Below are positions 12,372 through 23,624 of a stretch of DNA of 64,000 bases, one piece after another. A program made the translations under genes and the position numbers. Below the pieces are notes generated by a model. The model was not told the origin of the DNA, did not search any database, and saw nothing but the letters and a program-made list of their open reading frames with translations. This DNA comes from Dastarcus helophoroides (taxonomy: Eukaryota; Arthropoda; Insecta; Coleoptera; Bothrideridae). Within the stretch, counting starts at the first letter, position 1; each line of letters opens with the position of its first letter. The stretch is from positions 15,932,053 through 15,996,052 of the forward strand of contig CM053335.1 in assembly GCA_028583605.1 (NCBI GenBank). Direction: 5' to 3'.

Positions 12372-12577
12372 TTTACTTTTCACGCAACGTCGACGTTGTA
12401 CTGCCAAATTCTACAATTTACATTTCGTTTACTTTTCACGTAACGTCGAACGTTGTACTGCCAAATTCTACAATTTACATTTCGTTTACTTTTCACGCAA
12501 CGTCGACGTTGTACGGCCAAATTCTACAATTTACATTTCGTTTACTTTTCACGCAACGTCGACGTTGTACTGCCAAA
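12353..12577. repeat. 56-bp tandem repeat derived from the LTR end, four units
   Basis: Units start at 12353, 12409, 12466 and 12522 with TTCTACAATTTACATTTCG, then TTTACTTTTCACGCAACGTC and GACGTTGTACTGCCAAA. The first 20 bases are LTR-end sequence. The rest contains the palindrome AACGTCGACGTT. The second unit carries two substitutions or insertions. This is tandem amplification at the border of the fold-back LTR. Confidence 0.9.
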
Positions 12578-13156
12578 TTCGTTGGTATGCATCGTAGACT
12601 TTTTAAAAACCTCTATCTAGAAGACAAAAACGTGGACATAACCTAACTCTTTGTGTAAATACAACGCACAACACAAATTTTTGATGTAAATGCCGCTTAA
12701 AATTGACGAAAAAAATTGGGATTTAATGGTAAAACTTCCAAAACTTAAAAAATGTTACCATAAAAAATGCACGAAGCTCGATAGCCCAGGTACTTTAATT
12801 TTAATAAGTGAAAAATGTAATTAATTGTTGTACTTGTTTTTGCACACATAAAAAATTATTGTTATTGAGACGAATAGAACAGCAAACAACAGCAGTGTGT
12901 GAGTGGAGATTTTTAGTCTCTTTAAATTTCTGACGACAACCCTACCCAAATAAAAACACGAACTGTTGAAGTTGGCCTCTTTTGGGGTTAACCAGAAACT
13001 AAAAATTTTGTATTATTAAAATCGGATACGTAACAAAGAATATTTCATGTAGAAAACTGCTTTAAATTGATATGCTACCATTTTGGATCATCGTTTAATT
13101 TTTAGAAAGATTTTTACTTCAACAAAATTTATTCTTTTTTTTTTGTTTGATGTAAC
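12578..13156. other. Unassigned AT-rich sequence
   Basis: No gene, RNA gene or transposon terminus is recognised in this stretch. Confidence 0.5.
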
Positions 13157-13510
13157 GGACTGGTCCTTGGTTATCTTCAAAAATTGAAATACAGAACTTG
13201 TCCCCATCCATAAGGCTGGAAACAACCTTATGAATGGTTGCGCTAGGCCTTTAGGCCATTCATCTTCTGTTAACAGTAGTTAAGGTCGATAGATAAGGAA
13301 TTGTGACACAAGGACGTGTTTGATTGGATGCGCATGCCCGTTCGGATGCGGCCGATCATGCACGAAGTGAATGTTCTTAGTATATAAGGGTTAACTTTAA
13401 GATTAGATGTTAATTTCTCTCTGATGATGACAGCTTGGCTGTCGAAACCTTTGTTGTGTTTTTTAATCTTTCTTGGTTTCAGGGGTTCTGTATTTCAATT
13501 TTTAGAATTT
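13157..13510 (+). mobile_element. Dispersed palindromic element, copy 2, the longest, with TATA box and damaged hammerhead
   Basis: The left terminus GGACTGGTCCTTGGTTATCT plus TTCAAAAATTGAAATACAG is answered by GGGGTTCTGTATTTCAATTT on the right (inverted). Between them are about 210 bp not seen in the other copies, with TATATAAGG at 13381, then CTGATGA (13427-13433), stem II GACAGC-TTG-GCTGTC and GAAAC. The segment GCGTTAGAGCAAC after GAAAC, present in the other copies, is deleted, so this hammerhead lacks stem III and the stem I partner. A promoter-like TATA about 45 bp upstream of the ribozyme suits an LTR-like unit of a Penelope-like element. That reading is inference. Confidence 0.6.
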
Positions 13511-14079
13511 ATTCTGTCGTCAACTGTAAAGAGTTCATTTTTTTTGAATTGCTTACCTAGAAATTTATAGCAAATAAACTGTAACGAATTGTTATGATTT
13601 GGATTAGTTTATACATAAAACCTTTCGTCGTGTCTGTCTTGTAAGGATTCGGTATTACCCCACAAATGCGATAATGTTTATCCATTTGATTTTCCCTGAG
13701 TTAAAGGGTGTTTAAACCAATAATTGTCTTTAAACGTTAAAAAAAGAATTCAGAATTACCAAAACTCGCATTCGTTACTGATGGACTGATGGGGTGGAAT
13801 TTATTCTAGAAGAACTATTTATATTTAACTTTTAACAGAATAAATTCAATAAAACTGAATCCAAACTTTTTCTTTCGAAATTCTTGAAACTGATTTCTGT
13901 TACATTTTTGAGTGATTTTTAGCATTTTCTTATTTCAGAGGGGTTCATTATTATTTATTAATTATTTTTTTCTTTTTTCAGATTAAATGGTACGTGATGT
14001 TTCGTTGAAAAGATTTTCTCAAGAGGATTTCATCGTGGATTTGAGATTAGCAAAAGAAAAAATTAAAATTATAAAATAT
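13511..14079. other. Unassigned AT-rich sequence
   Basis: No gene was recognised. There are short T-rich runs near 13960-13980 and no open frame of note. Confidence 0.5.
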
Positions 14080-14430
14080 TGTTACGGGCTTATCGGTTAG
14101 AATTGATTAACACGTGAATTGAATAATACCCACTTTATTTTCAAACTAAACTCGGATCACTACAACTGAATCAATTAACTCACTTATTTACTTCTAACTA
14201 CTAACTCGTTAATTACACTGACTGACTCTAACTAACTAACTCGAGGGAAAGGCGACGGCCGTATATAGTTTTGGCTTCCGGGTTCTGGAAGTTTTGGGCA
14301 GATAAGGCTTATCGTTGGCCGAAATTTCTGGAACGCTTATTTGACGTTTGCTTCATTATCGCGGCCGCTTTCCCTTATCAGATCTTTCTAGAAACTTTTC
14401 TTACGCAGTAAATTCTACAATTTCGTTACA
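14080..14430 (-). mobile_element. Solo LTR of a Gypsy-type retrotransposon with 4-bp target duplication
   Basis: The 351-bp unit reads TGTAACGAAATTG ... CCCGTAACA on the minus strand, so it has TG...CA ends. It is flanked on both sides by ATAT (14076-14079 and 14431-14434), a 4-bp target duplication that fits Ty3/Gypsy integration. On the minus strand a TATATA box (about 14262-14267) precedes an AATAAA signal (14134-14139), the usual U3-R-U5 order. No primer-binding site, polypurine tract or internal region is attached, so it is a solo LTR left by recombination. The same family supplies the fold-back at 12144-12371. Confidence 0.9.
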
Positions 14431-14434
14431 ATAT

Positions 14435-14935
14435 ATTCACGTGTCAGCAATTTTACAGAAAGTTTGACCATCGTATAGATAGAATGTTAACGTGAAATGA
14501 TAAAAAAATTTTAAGGTTATTATTTGAAATCTTTGCAGTCTAATAAAAACATGATAAAGAATTTGTTAATAAATTAGATTGTAAGTAGTCGGAAGTAGTC
14601 AATGATGTACAGTTTTTTAATCAATTGGATTGTAAGTAGCCGGAAGTAATCAATGACATACATTAGTATGTGATCTTCTGGTTGATACATTTTTTTTATC
14701 TTAAATATTTTAGCATGTAGGTTTAATATGTAAATTTTCCTGTCTTTTTATTCCTGTCTTTTTATTCAGTTTGTTTTAGTTTTTAGTTTTATATTTTTTC
14801 TCGATTTGGGGCGGCAAGGTACTAAATTCTATCTTTTATTTAAAAGTTGTTAACCGGGCTTGTGCACAGATGAATCTTTCATCTCTACCGGTGCATATAT
14901 TTTTTGTATTTATTGTAAGTACGAGTAGATGTAAG
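14435..14935. other. Unassigned sequence with a 51-bp direct duplication
   Basis: ATTGTAAGTAGTCGGAAGTA-type sequence occurs at 14577 and again at 14628, giving two diverged 51-bp units. The rest is AT-rich with no recognised gene. Confidence 0.6.
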
Positions 14936-15105
14936 GGTGCGTTTACACTATTCTGTACATTTCTCTCCGAGATAAGTGTCAACTATCCTGAGAGATGATA
15001 TACGAGATATACATATCTGAGAGCCTCGGTTAGCTTCTCTCAGGATTGTTGACACTTATGTGAGAGGGAAATGTACGGAATTAAGTGTCTAGTGTAAACG
15101 CAGCA
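14936..15105. mobile_element. Palindromic MITE, Harbinger-like, TAA target duplication
   Basis: The 170-bp element starts GGGTGCGTTTACACTA and ends TAGTGTAAACGCAGCA. It is flanked by TAA on both sides (14933-14935 and 15106-15108). Inner arms also pair: GTACATTTCTCTC with the inverse of GAGGGAAATGTAC, and AAGTGTCAACTATCCTGAGA with TCTCAGGATTGTTGACACTT. The right arm has an 8-base insertion. A 3-bp TAA duplication with long inverted repeats fits PIF/Harbinger-type MITEs. There is no coding capacity. Confidence 0.8.
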
Positions 15106-15199
15106 TAACTGTATGTGTATTTCATTATCCTGCAAAATAAATAAATATTTAACAATGTTCTACCAACACTGAGCCCAAACTCATGATGGTGAGCATTGT

Positions 15200-15690
15200 A
15201 AAGGGGGCGATTCATGCTCCTTCCCGCTGTTTCATTTAATCAACCTCTCTTCTCGATCTCGTGAGTTAAAAATGACGTCCAGTTCCCAAATTAAGGCACA
15301 CTTGACAATCGCGTCGAAATTTTTGACACGTGCGTAACCCCGAAACGAACGCACGCAACGCCATCGGTCAGTGGTGATTATTGAATCGTGTGCATACGCG
15401 TGGGGTTGCCATCGTACTACCTACCCTCCCATTTGAATTGGAAATTATGAATCGAGCCGCATTAGCCTATCGGGGCTTGCAAACCATAGCCATAGAAATA
15501 TCGACGTCTGGCCACATTGATTTTGTTGTGTCTAGAGCAACATGTACAAAGGTGGTGGGTACGTAATCTATAAACGTCTACGCTAATAACGTCAACGGCG
15601 GAGGTTTTTTTTTTAATATTTGATGGTTATAATTAATGAGTAGTCTATTTTGGGCAGCGAATCGCCCCCGACCTTAATCGGGGGCGCAAA
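15200..15690. other. Possible short inverted-repeat element with terminal G-C hairpin
   Basis: GGGGGCGATTC near 15200 is matched inverted by GAATCGCCCCC near 15659, and GCCCCCGA-CCTTAA-TCGGGGGC (15664-15685) forms a strong 8-bp hairpin. The 460 bp between are more G+C-rich than their surroundings and hold a short + frame (15381-15566) with no recognisable product. It could be a MITE or an unrelated hairpin. No target duplication was identified. Confidence 0.35.
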
Positions 15691-16829
15691 AAATGTAATA
15701 AAAATTCCTAAAGTATAATTTCCAAGAAAATAACAATTAACTATTACACATAAAATAATCATATGGTTTGTCTACATTGTGGTTGTCAAATTTATGTACT
15801 TTAAGTCGTTAAAGTCACAGTGCCATTTCGAGTCTAAGAGTAGCATGCTTAGAATAGAGTGAAAGGAAAAACAAAGTAAACAATAACAAAATATGCATAG
15901 ATCACACAAAAAAAAAACTAACAAATTCGTGTGGAGACGCTTTCATCAGCGACGTCTGCTCTTAAGCATTTGCCCACGTTATGGGTTTCCATGAAACGTG
16001 AATTCGTGGACAATTTAGTAACCAAATAGAAATGTTTGGTCTATGGGCAATCATTTGTTTTATTTGTTGAGAGCATGCAACACGAAAATTAAGTCATAAT
16101 CTGACACCCTTTAAGGATTAAATTTCGAAACATCCCTTTTTAACAGATAATATCGTGTAAGAAACCTGTTTGCCAAATTTCAGATTTTTAAGTTTAGCGC
16201 TTCCAGAGATTTCGTAACGAGTGGATGGTATTTGCCCTTTATATGAAGGATGAGTGTTCAGTTAGATTATTTATTAGATTACTAATCAAGACTTCAGTTA
16301 CAGCTTGCCACTGAAAAGATAAACGTCTGTAAAAGTGTAATTATAAGTGTCATTATGTTGGCGCTCGCTGTGAATAATGCAGACAACAGAGACTCAGTGC
16401 CGTACCTATCACATTCAAATCGATTTAATAAAAGCGAATTCTTAGCAGGTCTCACCGGTAACCCTATGCGGTAATCGATAATACCAGGTTGTCTTGACAG
16501 GTATATTACCACGTGTTTGGCGCTGTTCCGGACAACCTAACCTAACATATTCTAAATAATCAGATGCATGTGATGACCTTTCGATTACACAAACGCAGAA
16601 ACTATTTAGAATTCTATTTCAATCCAATTGAAGGAGTGTGTTAAGACAGGCAAAACTATAGATATAGAAATAATTCGAAGTTTTAGAAAAAACCAAAGCT
16701 GAGCCACTTAAATATTAACTTTGAAACATTTTAAGAAACTGGAAAGACGAGATTATTATTATTAAACTATAATTATTATATTCATTTATAATTATAGAAA
16801 AAATATATTAATTCTGCGGTCAATTAGTT
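15691..16829. other. Unassigned AT-rich sequence
   Basis: No gene or transposon end is recognised. CCTAACCTAAC near 16537 is only two telomere-like units and is not treated as a telomeric array. Confidence 0.5.
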
Positions 16830-17995
16830 TCAGAATATCAGACGAATCTTCGCAAAGCAACTTTTCTCTAATGTATATTCTGCGCATCAATTGAGGGATA
16901 TTGGGCTTCCGATTTCTCATTGTTGATTTAACTGACCTTCAGTCGAGATCCTAACATTTGTGTTTCCATGCATTTGAAATTTTGGTGGCTGTGTAAGTCC
17001 ATTCAAATTACTATGTAAGTCAATATGATCCACAAGTTACAAATTTTTGCAAAGCAATTTTTTCTACAGTTTATTATTTCTGCGAGGATATTGGGCTTTC
17101 AATTTTTCTTTGTCGATCTAATTGACAGATCCAATCGAGACGGTGACTCGTGTGTGTTCGTTTTCGTGCATTTTGGTGGTCGTGTCAATCCATTCAAATT
17201 ACTGTGTAAGTAAATTAATCCAGAAATTACAAATCGTTGCAAAGCGATGTTTTCTAAAGTGTATTATTTTTACGGGGATATTGGGCTTTCAATTTTTCTT
17301 TGTCGATCTAATTGACAGATCCAATAGAGACGGTGACTCGTGTGTGTTCGTGCAAGTGTCATTTTGGTGGTTGTCAGTCCATTCAAATTACTGTGTAAGT
17401 AAATTGATCCAGAAATTACAAATCGTTGCAAAGCGATGTTTTCTAAAGTGTATTATTTCTGCGGGGATATTGGCCTTTCAATTTTTCTTTGTCGATTTAA
17501 TTGACAGATCCAATCAAGACGGTGACTCGTGTGTGTTCGTTTTCGTGCAAGTGTCTTTTTGGTGGTTGTGTCAGCCCATTCAAATTACTGTGTAAGTCAA
17601 TTGATCCACAAATACAAATCTTAGCAAAGCGATGTTTTCTAAAGTATATTATTTCTGCGGGGATATTGGGCTTTCAATTTTTCTTTGTCGATTTAATTGA
17701 CAGATCCAATCAAGACAGTGACTCGTGTGTGTTCGTTTTCGTGCAAGTGTCATTTTGGTGGTTGTGTCAGCCCATTCAAATTACTGTGTAAGTCAATTAA
17801 TCCACAAATACAAATCTTGGCAAAGCGATGTTTTCTAAAGTATATTATTTCTGCGGGGATATTGGACTTTCAATTTTTCTCTGTCGATTTAATTGACAGG
17901 TCCAATCGAGATGGTGACTCGTGTGTGTTCGTTTTCGTGCAAGTGTCATTTTGGTGGTTGTGTAAGTCCATTCAAATTGCTGGGTAAGTAAATAT
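16830..17995. repeat. 190-196-bp satellite, six units
   Basis: The mark ATTGACAGATCCAATCGAGA recurs at about 17122, 17312, 17501, 17697 and 17893, giving spacings of 190, 189, 196 and 196 bp. A diverged unit precedes them (about 16840-17020). Other marks are GTCCATTCAAATTACTGTGT, GCAAAGCGATGTTTTCTAAA, TCTGCGGGGATATTGGGCTT and GGTGACTCGTGTGTGTTCG. The longer spacing comes from an extra TTTTCG near the GTGTGTGTTCG block. The + frames of 62-157 codons are translations of this repeat. Confidence 0.95.
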
Positions 17996-18569
17996 GATTC
18001 ACAAGTCTAAAAACTGGTGTAACCGTAATCTCCCTGCGCGATCTAATCGATAATAATAATGTGCTTTGAAGGGTGTTTCTCTCTCTTGCGAAAGGGCAAC
18101 TTATCTAATCATTATAACCAAGTTACAAACTGGTAAACACTAAACAATGTTTGTTCAATTGGAACAACTGGAAGGATGAAACAATCGTTTTTAATTTATT
18201 TTACGTCAAGTTGAACTGATTTCTCGCATTGGCTATTAACGAATTTAGCTTGTTTAAATTCAAAAAAAAATTACCCAAATTCAAGACATGTTTCTGAAAG
18301 TCGTCGTTTTTTTCTGAAATTTTACATTTAAAGTCGAATTAGTTTACAAATTTCGATTCCCCCTTTGAAATTTTATCTTAAATTGCGAAGTTTTGTATAA
18401 TTTGTATTTCAAGTTTAAGCTTGAAATTTTGAAACTCAAAAATTGGAGACTTTTTTAGTTTACATTATTGAAATTTCGAATAAAAAAAATAGCAATTTGT
18501 AAAAAACGTTCTTTTATTTAAAAGACGTGTCAAACTTTAGAATTTGCGGCCAAAATTTTCCACAGATTT
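17996..18569. other. Unassigned AT-rich spacer between two satellites
   Basis: No gene is seen. From about 18280 the sequence is A/T-rich with AAATTTCGAA-type motifs. Confidence 0.5.
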
Positions 18570-21500
18570 TGATAAAAATGTAATGTTATGTGAGGCGTCC
18601 GCTTTTTTGATAGGAATCATCCAAATTGACTTAATCAAATCTATGTATATCTATATACAACTGAATTTTTCTAATATGTATCCCTATGTCTAACTATATA
18701 CATCTAAATTATTATATATTATATTAATATACATATCTAAATAAGAGGTTAAAATTAGGAAACGTGTAAATGTCCTAAATAGATCAAACGGAGGTCGGGG
18801 TAATTACCGTCAATTGCTTTTTTATAAATTATCTTTAAATTTCTGCCAGATGTTATTAACTGTGTTACCCATACGCGTACAGAATTAAAAGACCAGTGGC
18901 GGTGCCAAAGTCGAAAGATTCAATGTCAAACTTACGACTTTTAACCTGCAAGGCATAGTCGAAGAATGTTTTCGCACAGATTTTAATTTTTTACGGCCAA
19001 AACTTCATAGATTTTGATAAAAATGTAATATATTATATTGGGCGCCCACTTTTTTGACAGGAATCATCGAAATCGACCCAATCAAATCATGTATATCTAT
19101 ATACAACTAAATGTTTATAATATGTAACTCTATGTCTAACTATATACACCTAAATTATTATATATTATGTTATTATACATATCAAAATTAGAAGTTAGAA
19201 TTATGAAACTTGAAGAGATACTAAATCGATCAAAACTGAGGTTGGCGTAATTACCGTCAATTGCTTTTTTATAGAGTATCTTTAAATTTCTGCTAGATGT
19301 TATTATCAGAGTTACCCATACACGTTCAGAATTAAAAGACCAGTGGCGGTGCGGAAGTCGAAAGATTCAATGTCAAACTTACGACTTTTAACCTGCAAGG
19401 CATAGTCGAAGAATGTTTTCGCACAGATTTTAATTTTTTACGGCCAAAACTTCATAGGTTTTGATGAAAATGTAATATATTATATTGGGCGCCCACTTTT
19501 TTGACAGAAATCATCGAAATTGATCCAATCAAATCATGTATATGTATATACAACTAAATGTTTATAATATGTATCTCTATGTCTAACTATATACACCTGA
19601 ATTACTATGTATTATGTTATTATGCATATCAAAATTAGATGTGAAAATTATGAACCGTGAAAATGTACTAAATAGATCAAAACTGAGGTTGGACTAATTA
19701 CCGTCAATTGCCTTTTTATAGATCACCTTTAAATTTCTGACTGATGTTATTAACAGCGTTACCCATACACGTTCAGAATTAAAAGACCAGTGGCGGTGCG
19801 GAAGTCGAAAGATTCAATGTCAAACTTACGACTTTTAACCTGCAAGGCATAGTCGAAGAATGTTTTCGCACAGATTTTAATTTTTTACGGCCAAAACTTC
19901 ATAGGTTTTGATAAAAATGTAATATATTATATTGGGCGCCCACTTTTTTGACAGGAATGATCGAAATTGATCCAATCAAATCATGTATATGTATATACAA
20001 CTAAATGTTTATAATATGTATCTCTATGTCTAACTATATACACCTGAATTATTATGTATTATGTTATTATGCATATCAAAATTAGATGTGAAAATTAGGA
20101 ACCGTGAAAATGTACTAAATAGATCAAAACTGAGGTTGGGCTAATTACCGTCAATTGCCTTTTTATAGATCACCTTTAAATTTCTGCCAGACGTTATTAA
20201 CAGCATTACCCAAACGCGTTCAGAATTAAAAGACCAGTGGCAGTGCCAAAGTCGAAAGATTCAATGTCAAACTTACGACTTTTAACCTGCAAGGTATAGT
20301 CGAGGAATGTTTTTGCACATATTTTAATTTTTTACGGCCAAAACTTCATAGATTCTGATAAAAATGTAATATATTATGTTGGGCGCCCTCTTTTTTGACA
20401 GGAATCATCGAAATCGATCCAATCAAATCATGTATATCTATATACAACTAAATGTTTGTAATATGTATCTCCATGTCTAACTATATACACTCAAATTATT
20501 ATATATTATATTATTATACATATCTAAAGTGGAGGTTAAAATTAGGAAACTTGAAAAGATACTAAATAGATCAAAAATGAGGTAAGGGTAATTACTATCA
20601 ATTGCTTTTTTATAGATCACCTTTAAATTTCTGCCAGATGTTATTAACAGTGTTATCCACACACGTTCAGAATTAAAAGACCAGTGGCGGTGCCAAAGTC
20701 GAGAGATTCAAATCAAACTTGCAACTTTTAACATATATACATTTTTTAACATGCAAGATATAATCGATGAATGTTTTTAACACGCAAGTGATAATCGATG
20801 AATGTTTTCGCACAGATTTTAATTCATTGGGGCCAAAACTTTAAGCAGCTTTTGATTAAAATGTAATAAATTATGTTGGGCGTCCTCTTTTTTGACAGGA
20901 ATCATCGAAATCGAGCCAATCGAATCATGTATATCTATATACAATTAAATGTTCATAACATGTATCTTTATGACTCACTATATACACCTCAATTATTATA
21001 TATTATCATACATATCTACATTAGAGGTTAAAATTAGGAAACTTGAAAATATACTAAATAGATTAAAACTGAGGTTGGGGTATTTACCGGCAATTGCTTT
21101 TTAATAGATTATCTTTAAATTTATGCTCGATATTATTAACACTGTTACCCATACACGTTCAGAATTAAAAGACCAGTGGCGGTACCTAGGTCGAGAGATT
21201 CAACGTCAAATTTACGATTTTTAACATATATACAATTTTTAACATGCAGGGTATAATCGATGAGTGTTTTCGCACAGATTTTAATTTATTGGGGCCAAAA
21301 CTTTAAATAGCTTTTGATAAAAATGTAATAGATTATGTTGGGCGCCCTCTTTTTTGACAGGAATCATCGAAATCGATCCAATTAAATCATGTATATCTAT
21401 ATACAACTAAATATTTATCACTTATATCTCTATGTCTCTCTATATACATCTAAATTATTATATATTATATTATTATATACATCTAAATTAAAGGTTAAAA

Positions 21501-21665
21501 TAAAGAGTGAGTAGAAAATTATTTAATAGATCAAAGTTAGTTCACCGGCAGTTTGTTTATAGATTATCTTTAAATTTTCGTCAAATGTTGTTAACAACGT
21601 TAACTAGGCACTTGCAAAATTAAAAGGCTGGTGTCGATGCCGAAACCGAGATATTCAATATACGA
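18570..21665. repeat. 447-bp satellite, about seven units
   Basis: GACCAGTGGCGGTGC recurs at 18891, 19338, 19785, 20232, 20679 and 21171, with a diverged version at 21626. Four intervals are exactly 447 bp, one is 492 and the last about 455. The 492-bp unit contains a roughly 45-bp internal duplication around TAATCGATGAATGTTTT. Other marks are TTACGGCCAAAACTTCATAG, TTGGGCGCCCACTTTTTTGA, ATCATGTATATCTATATACA and GTAATTACCGTCAATTGC. Middle units are much more alike than the outer ones. Confidence 0.95.
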
Positions 21666-22505
21666 TTTTAATATAAGATGGTAAAATATGAGGATTTCCA
21701 ATGTTTTTACGTAATCGCAATTTGAATTTACACATCTCGCGAAATTTTGATGCTTCATTGCGTGCGTTAGGGAAACATCTTGAAGTAATGACAACAGGGC
21801 AGCTTATTTTTTAAGTACAATCGTAATATTCGATTTTTTTCTTAAAGTTTCGACTTTTAAACTCTCGCTTAGAGCCGGAAACATGAATTCGACGTTAAAA
21901 ACCACGAAAGGTCTACATTTCGAGCTTAAATTAATATATTTTTTTAGAAATTGGGAAGTATTTATTTTTTGAAGTTTTTACTTTTTTCGACTGTTTGACT
22001 TTAATCTCAGTATTTAGATCCCTCGAGATTTCCACCTATTTTCGAAAAAAGTTCGAGTTTAAGTTCGAAGCTTCAGCTTTAGAATTGAACGTGAAAAATT
22101 CCAATTTTTTTCAGAAGAGTCGAAATGTTCAAAACAAATTTTGAAATCGTTTTCCGAAGATTTTTTTCGATCAGCTTTCCAATGGAACACGACACGTCAC
22201 GCACCTATAGGCAAAAGCAAGTACGAAAATTGGTTACTTTTATTTATTTATTATTCTTTGTTTGGCTTGTTGACAGAAAAAATAATACTTGTAATGTTTA
22301 AAGAAGAAATTTTGGACTTTGCGCGTAGTGGGTAGTTCCTTTATAACTTAGACTTATGAAGGGGGTGAATGCTCTTGATCCATCTATATACGCCACTGGA
22401 GAAATGAGGCAACATTATAAAATTAAACAAGAATTCTATCAAAAGACTTGTGAAGTGAACAAAGTCATCGAATGGTCAAATAAAAGCCAAAGCCAACTCG
22501 GAATA
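21666..22505. other. AT-rich sequence, no gene recognised
   Basis: Diverged AT-rich sequence. An open frame at 22141-22335 (+) starts at a non-ATG codon and shows no domain. The 8 bases at 22506-22513 are the left target duplication of the following element. Confidence 0.5.
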
Positions 22506-22513
22506 GCTTAGGG

Positions 22514-23616
22514 CAGGGTTTCTTAATCTGGGAGACTGCATCAGAGGTCCGTGGGTACCTATGATGGGCTTTTTTTTAAATCCTTATTAACATAGCGGAC
22601 TCGACAAGAGAGATTTTTCCATCTTGGACTCGATGAATTTTTTTTTGGTCGTCAGAGTCTTCGTTGGGGTGATAAACTGCATTAAAAATATTAAAAGTGG
22701 GGTCCAGAGTTTCAGAAACCTTAGAAACGATCCGGGGCTCGGGAGGGTCCGCTGCGTGAGTGTCAGAGGTCCTACGAAGGGCTTTTTTTTTGAGTCGTTA
22801 ATAATATAGTGGATTCGAGAAAGTAGATTTTCCACATTGGACTCGATGAGCGTTTTTTGGTGGTTAGAGTCTCCATTTGGGTGATCAACTGAATCAAAAA
22901 AACTAGAATCGTAGAATTTCGAAAACTTTGGACATGATCCGGGACATCGGCAGGGTTCGTAGTGTGTCAGAAATCACTGGCTACTTAAGACGGACTTTTT
23001 CTTTTGTAATCGTTAAAAATATATTTGACTTGACAAGGAAGATGTTTCCAGATTGCGATGAGCTTTTTTTGATCGTCAGTCTCTATTGAGGTGATGAACT
23101 GCATCAAAAATATTAAAAAAGGAGCCCGTAGTGTTTCTGGAACTTTAGAAATGGTCAGGGGCTCGGGGAGAGTCCGCTGCGTGAGTGTCAGAGGTTCGTG
23201 GCTGCCTACGATGGGCTTTTTTTTGAGTCATTAACAATATAGCAGACTTGATATGAAAGATTTTGCCTCATTGGACTTAATAAGCTTTTTTTGTCCGTCA
23301 GAGTCTCCATTGGGGTGATAAACAGCATCAAAGGTTTTAAAAGAGGATTCGTGGTGTTTCTGAAACTTTAGAAATGGTCCGGGTCTCCGGGAGGGTTCGT
23401 ACTATGAGTGTCAGAGGTCCATGACTGCCTACGACGGTCGTTAAAAATATAGGGAACTTGATAAGGAAGATGTTGCCACATTGGGCTCGATCAGCTTTCT
23501 TTGGTCGTCAGAGCCTCCGTTGGGGTGATGAACTACATCAAAAAGATTAAAAATTGGGGCCGTAGGATTTCTGAAAATTTGAAAGTGGCTGGCGACTGAA
23601 AGATTAGAAAACCCTG
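22514..23616. mobile_element. Non-autonomous hAT-like DNA transposon with internal tandem repeats
   Basis: The element begins CAGGGTTTCTTAATCT and ends with the near-perfect inverse AGATTAGAAAACCCTG (14 of 16 matching). It is flanked by a perfect 8-bp duplication GCTTAGGG at 22506-22513 and 23617-23624. An 8-bp duplication with CAGGG termini is the hAT hallmark. The inside is not a transposase but five units of about 211 bp, marked by GTCAGAGTCT near 22651, 22862, 23074, 23297 and 23507, and by CGATGGGCTTTTTTTTGAGT, GTTTCTGAAACTTTAGAAA and GGGTCCGCTGCGTGAGTGTC-like blocks. Length is 1103 bp. Confidence 0.85.
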
Positions 23617-23624
23617 GCTTAGGG

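Noticed and set aside
16533..16545. CCTAACCTAAC as insect telomeric repeat
   Set aside because: Only two units; expected by chance.
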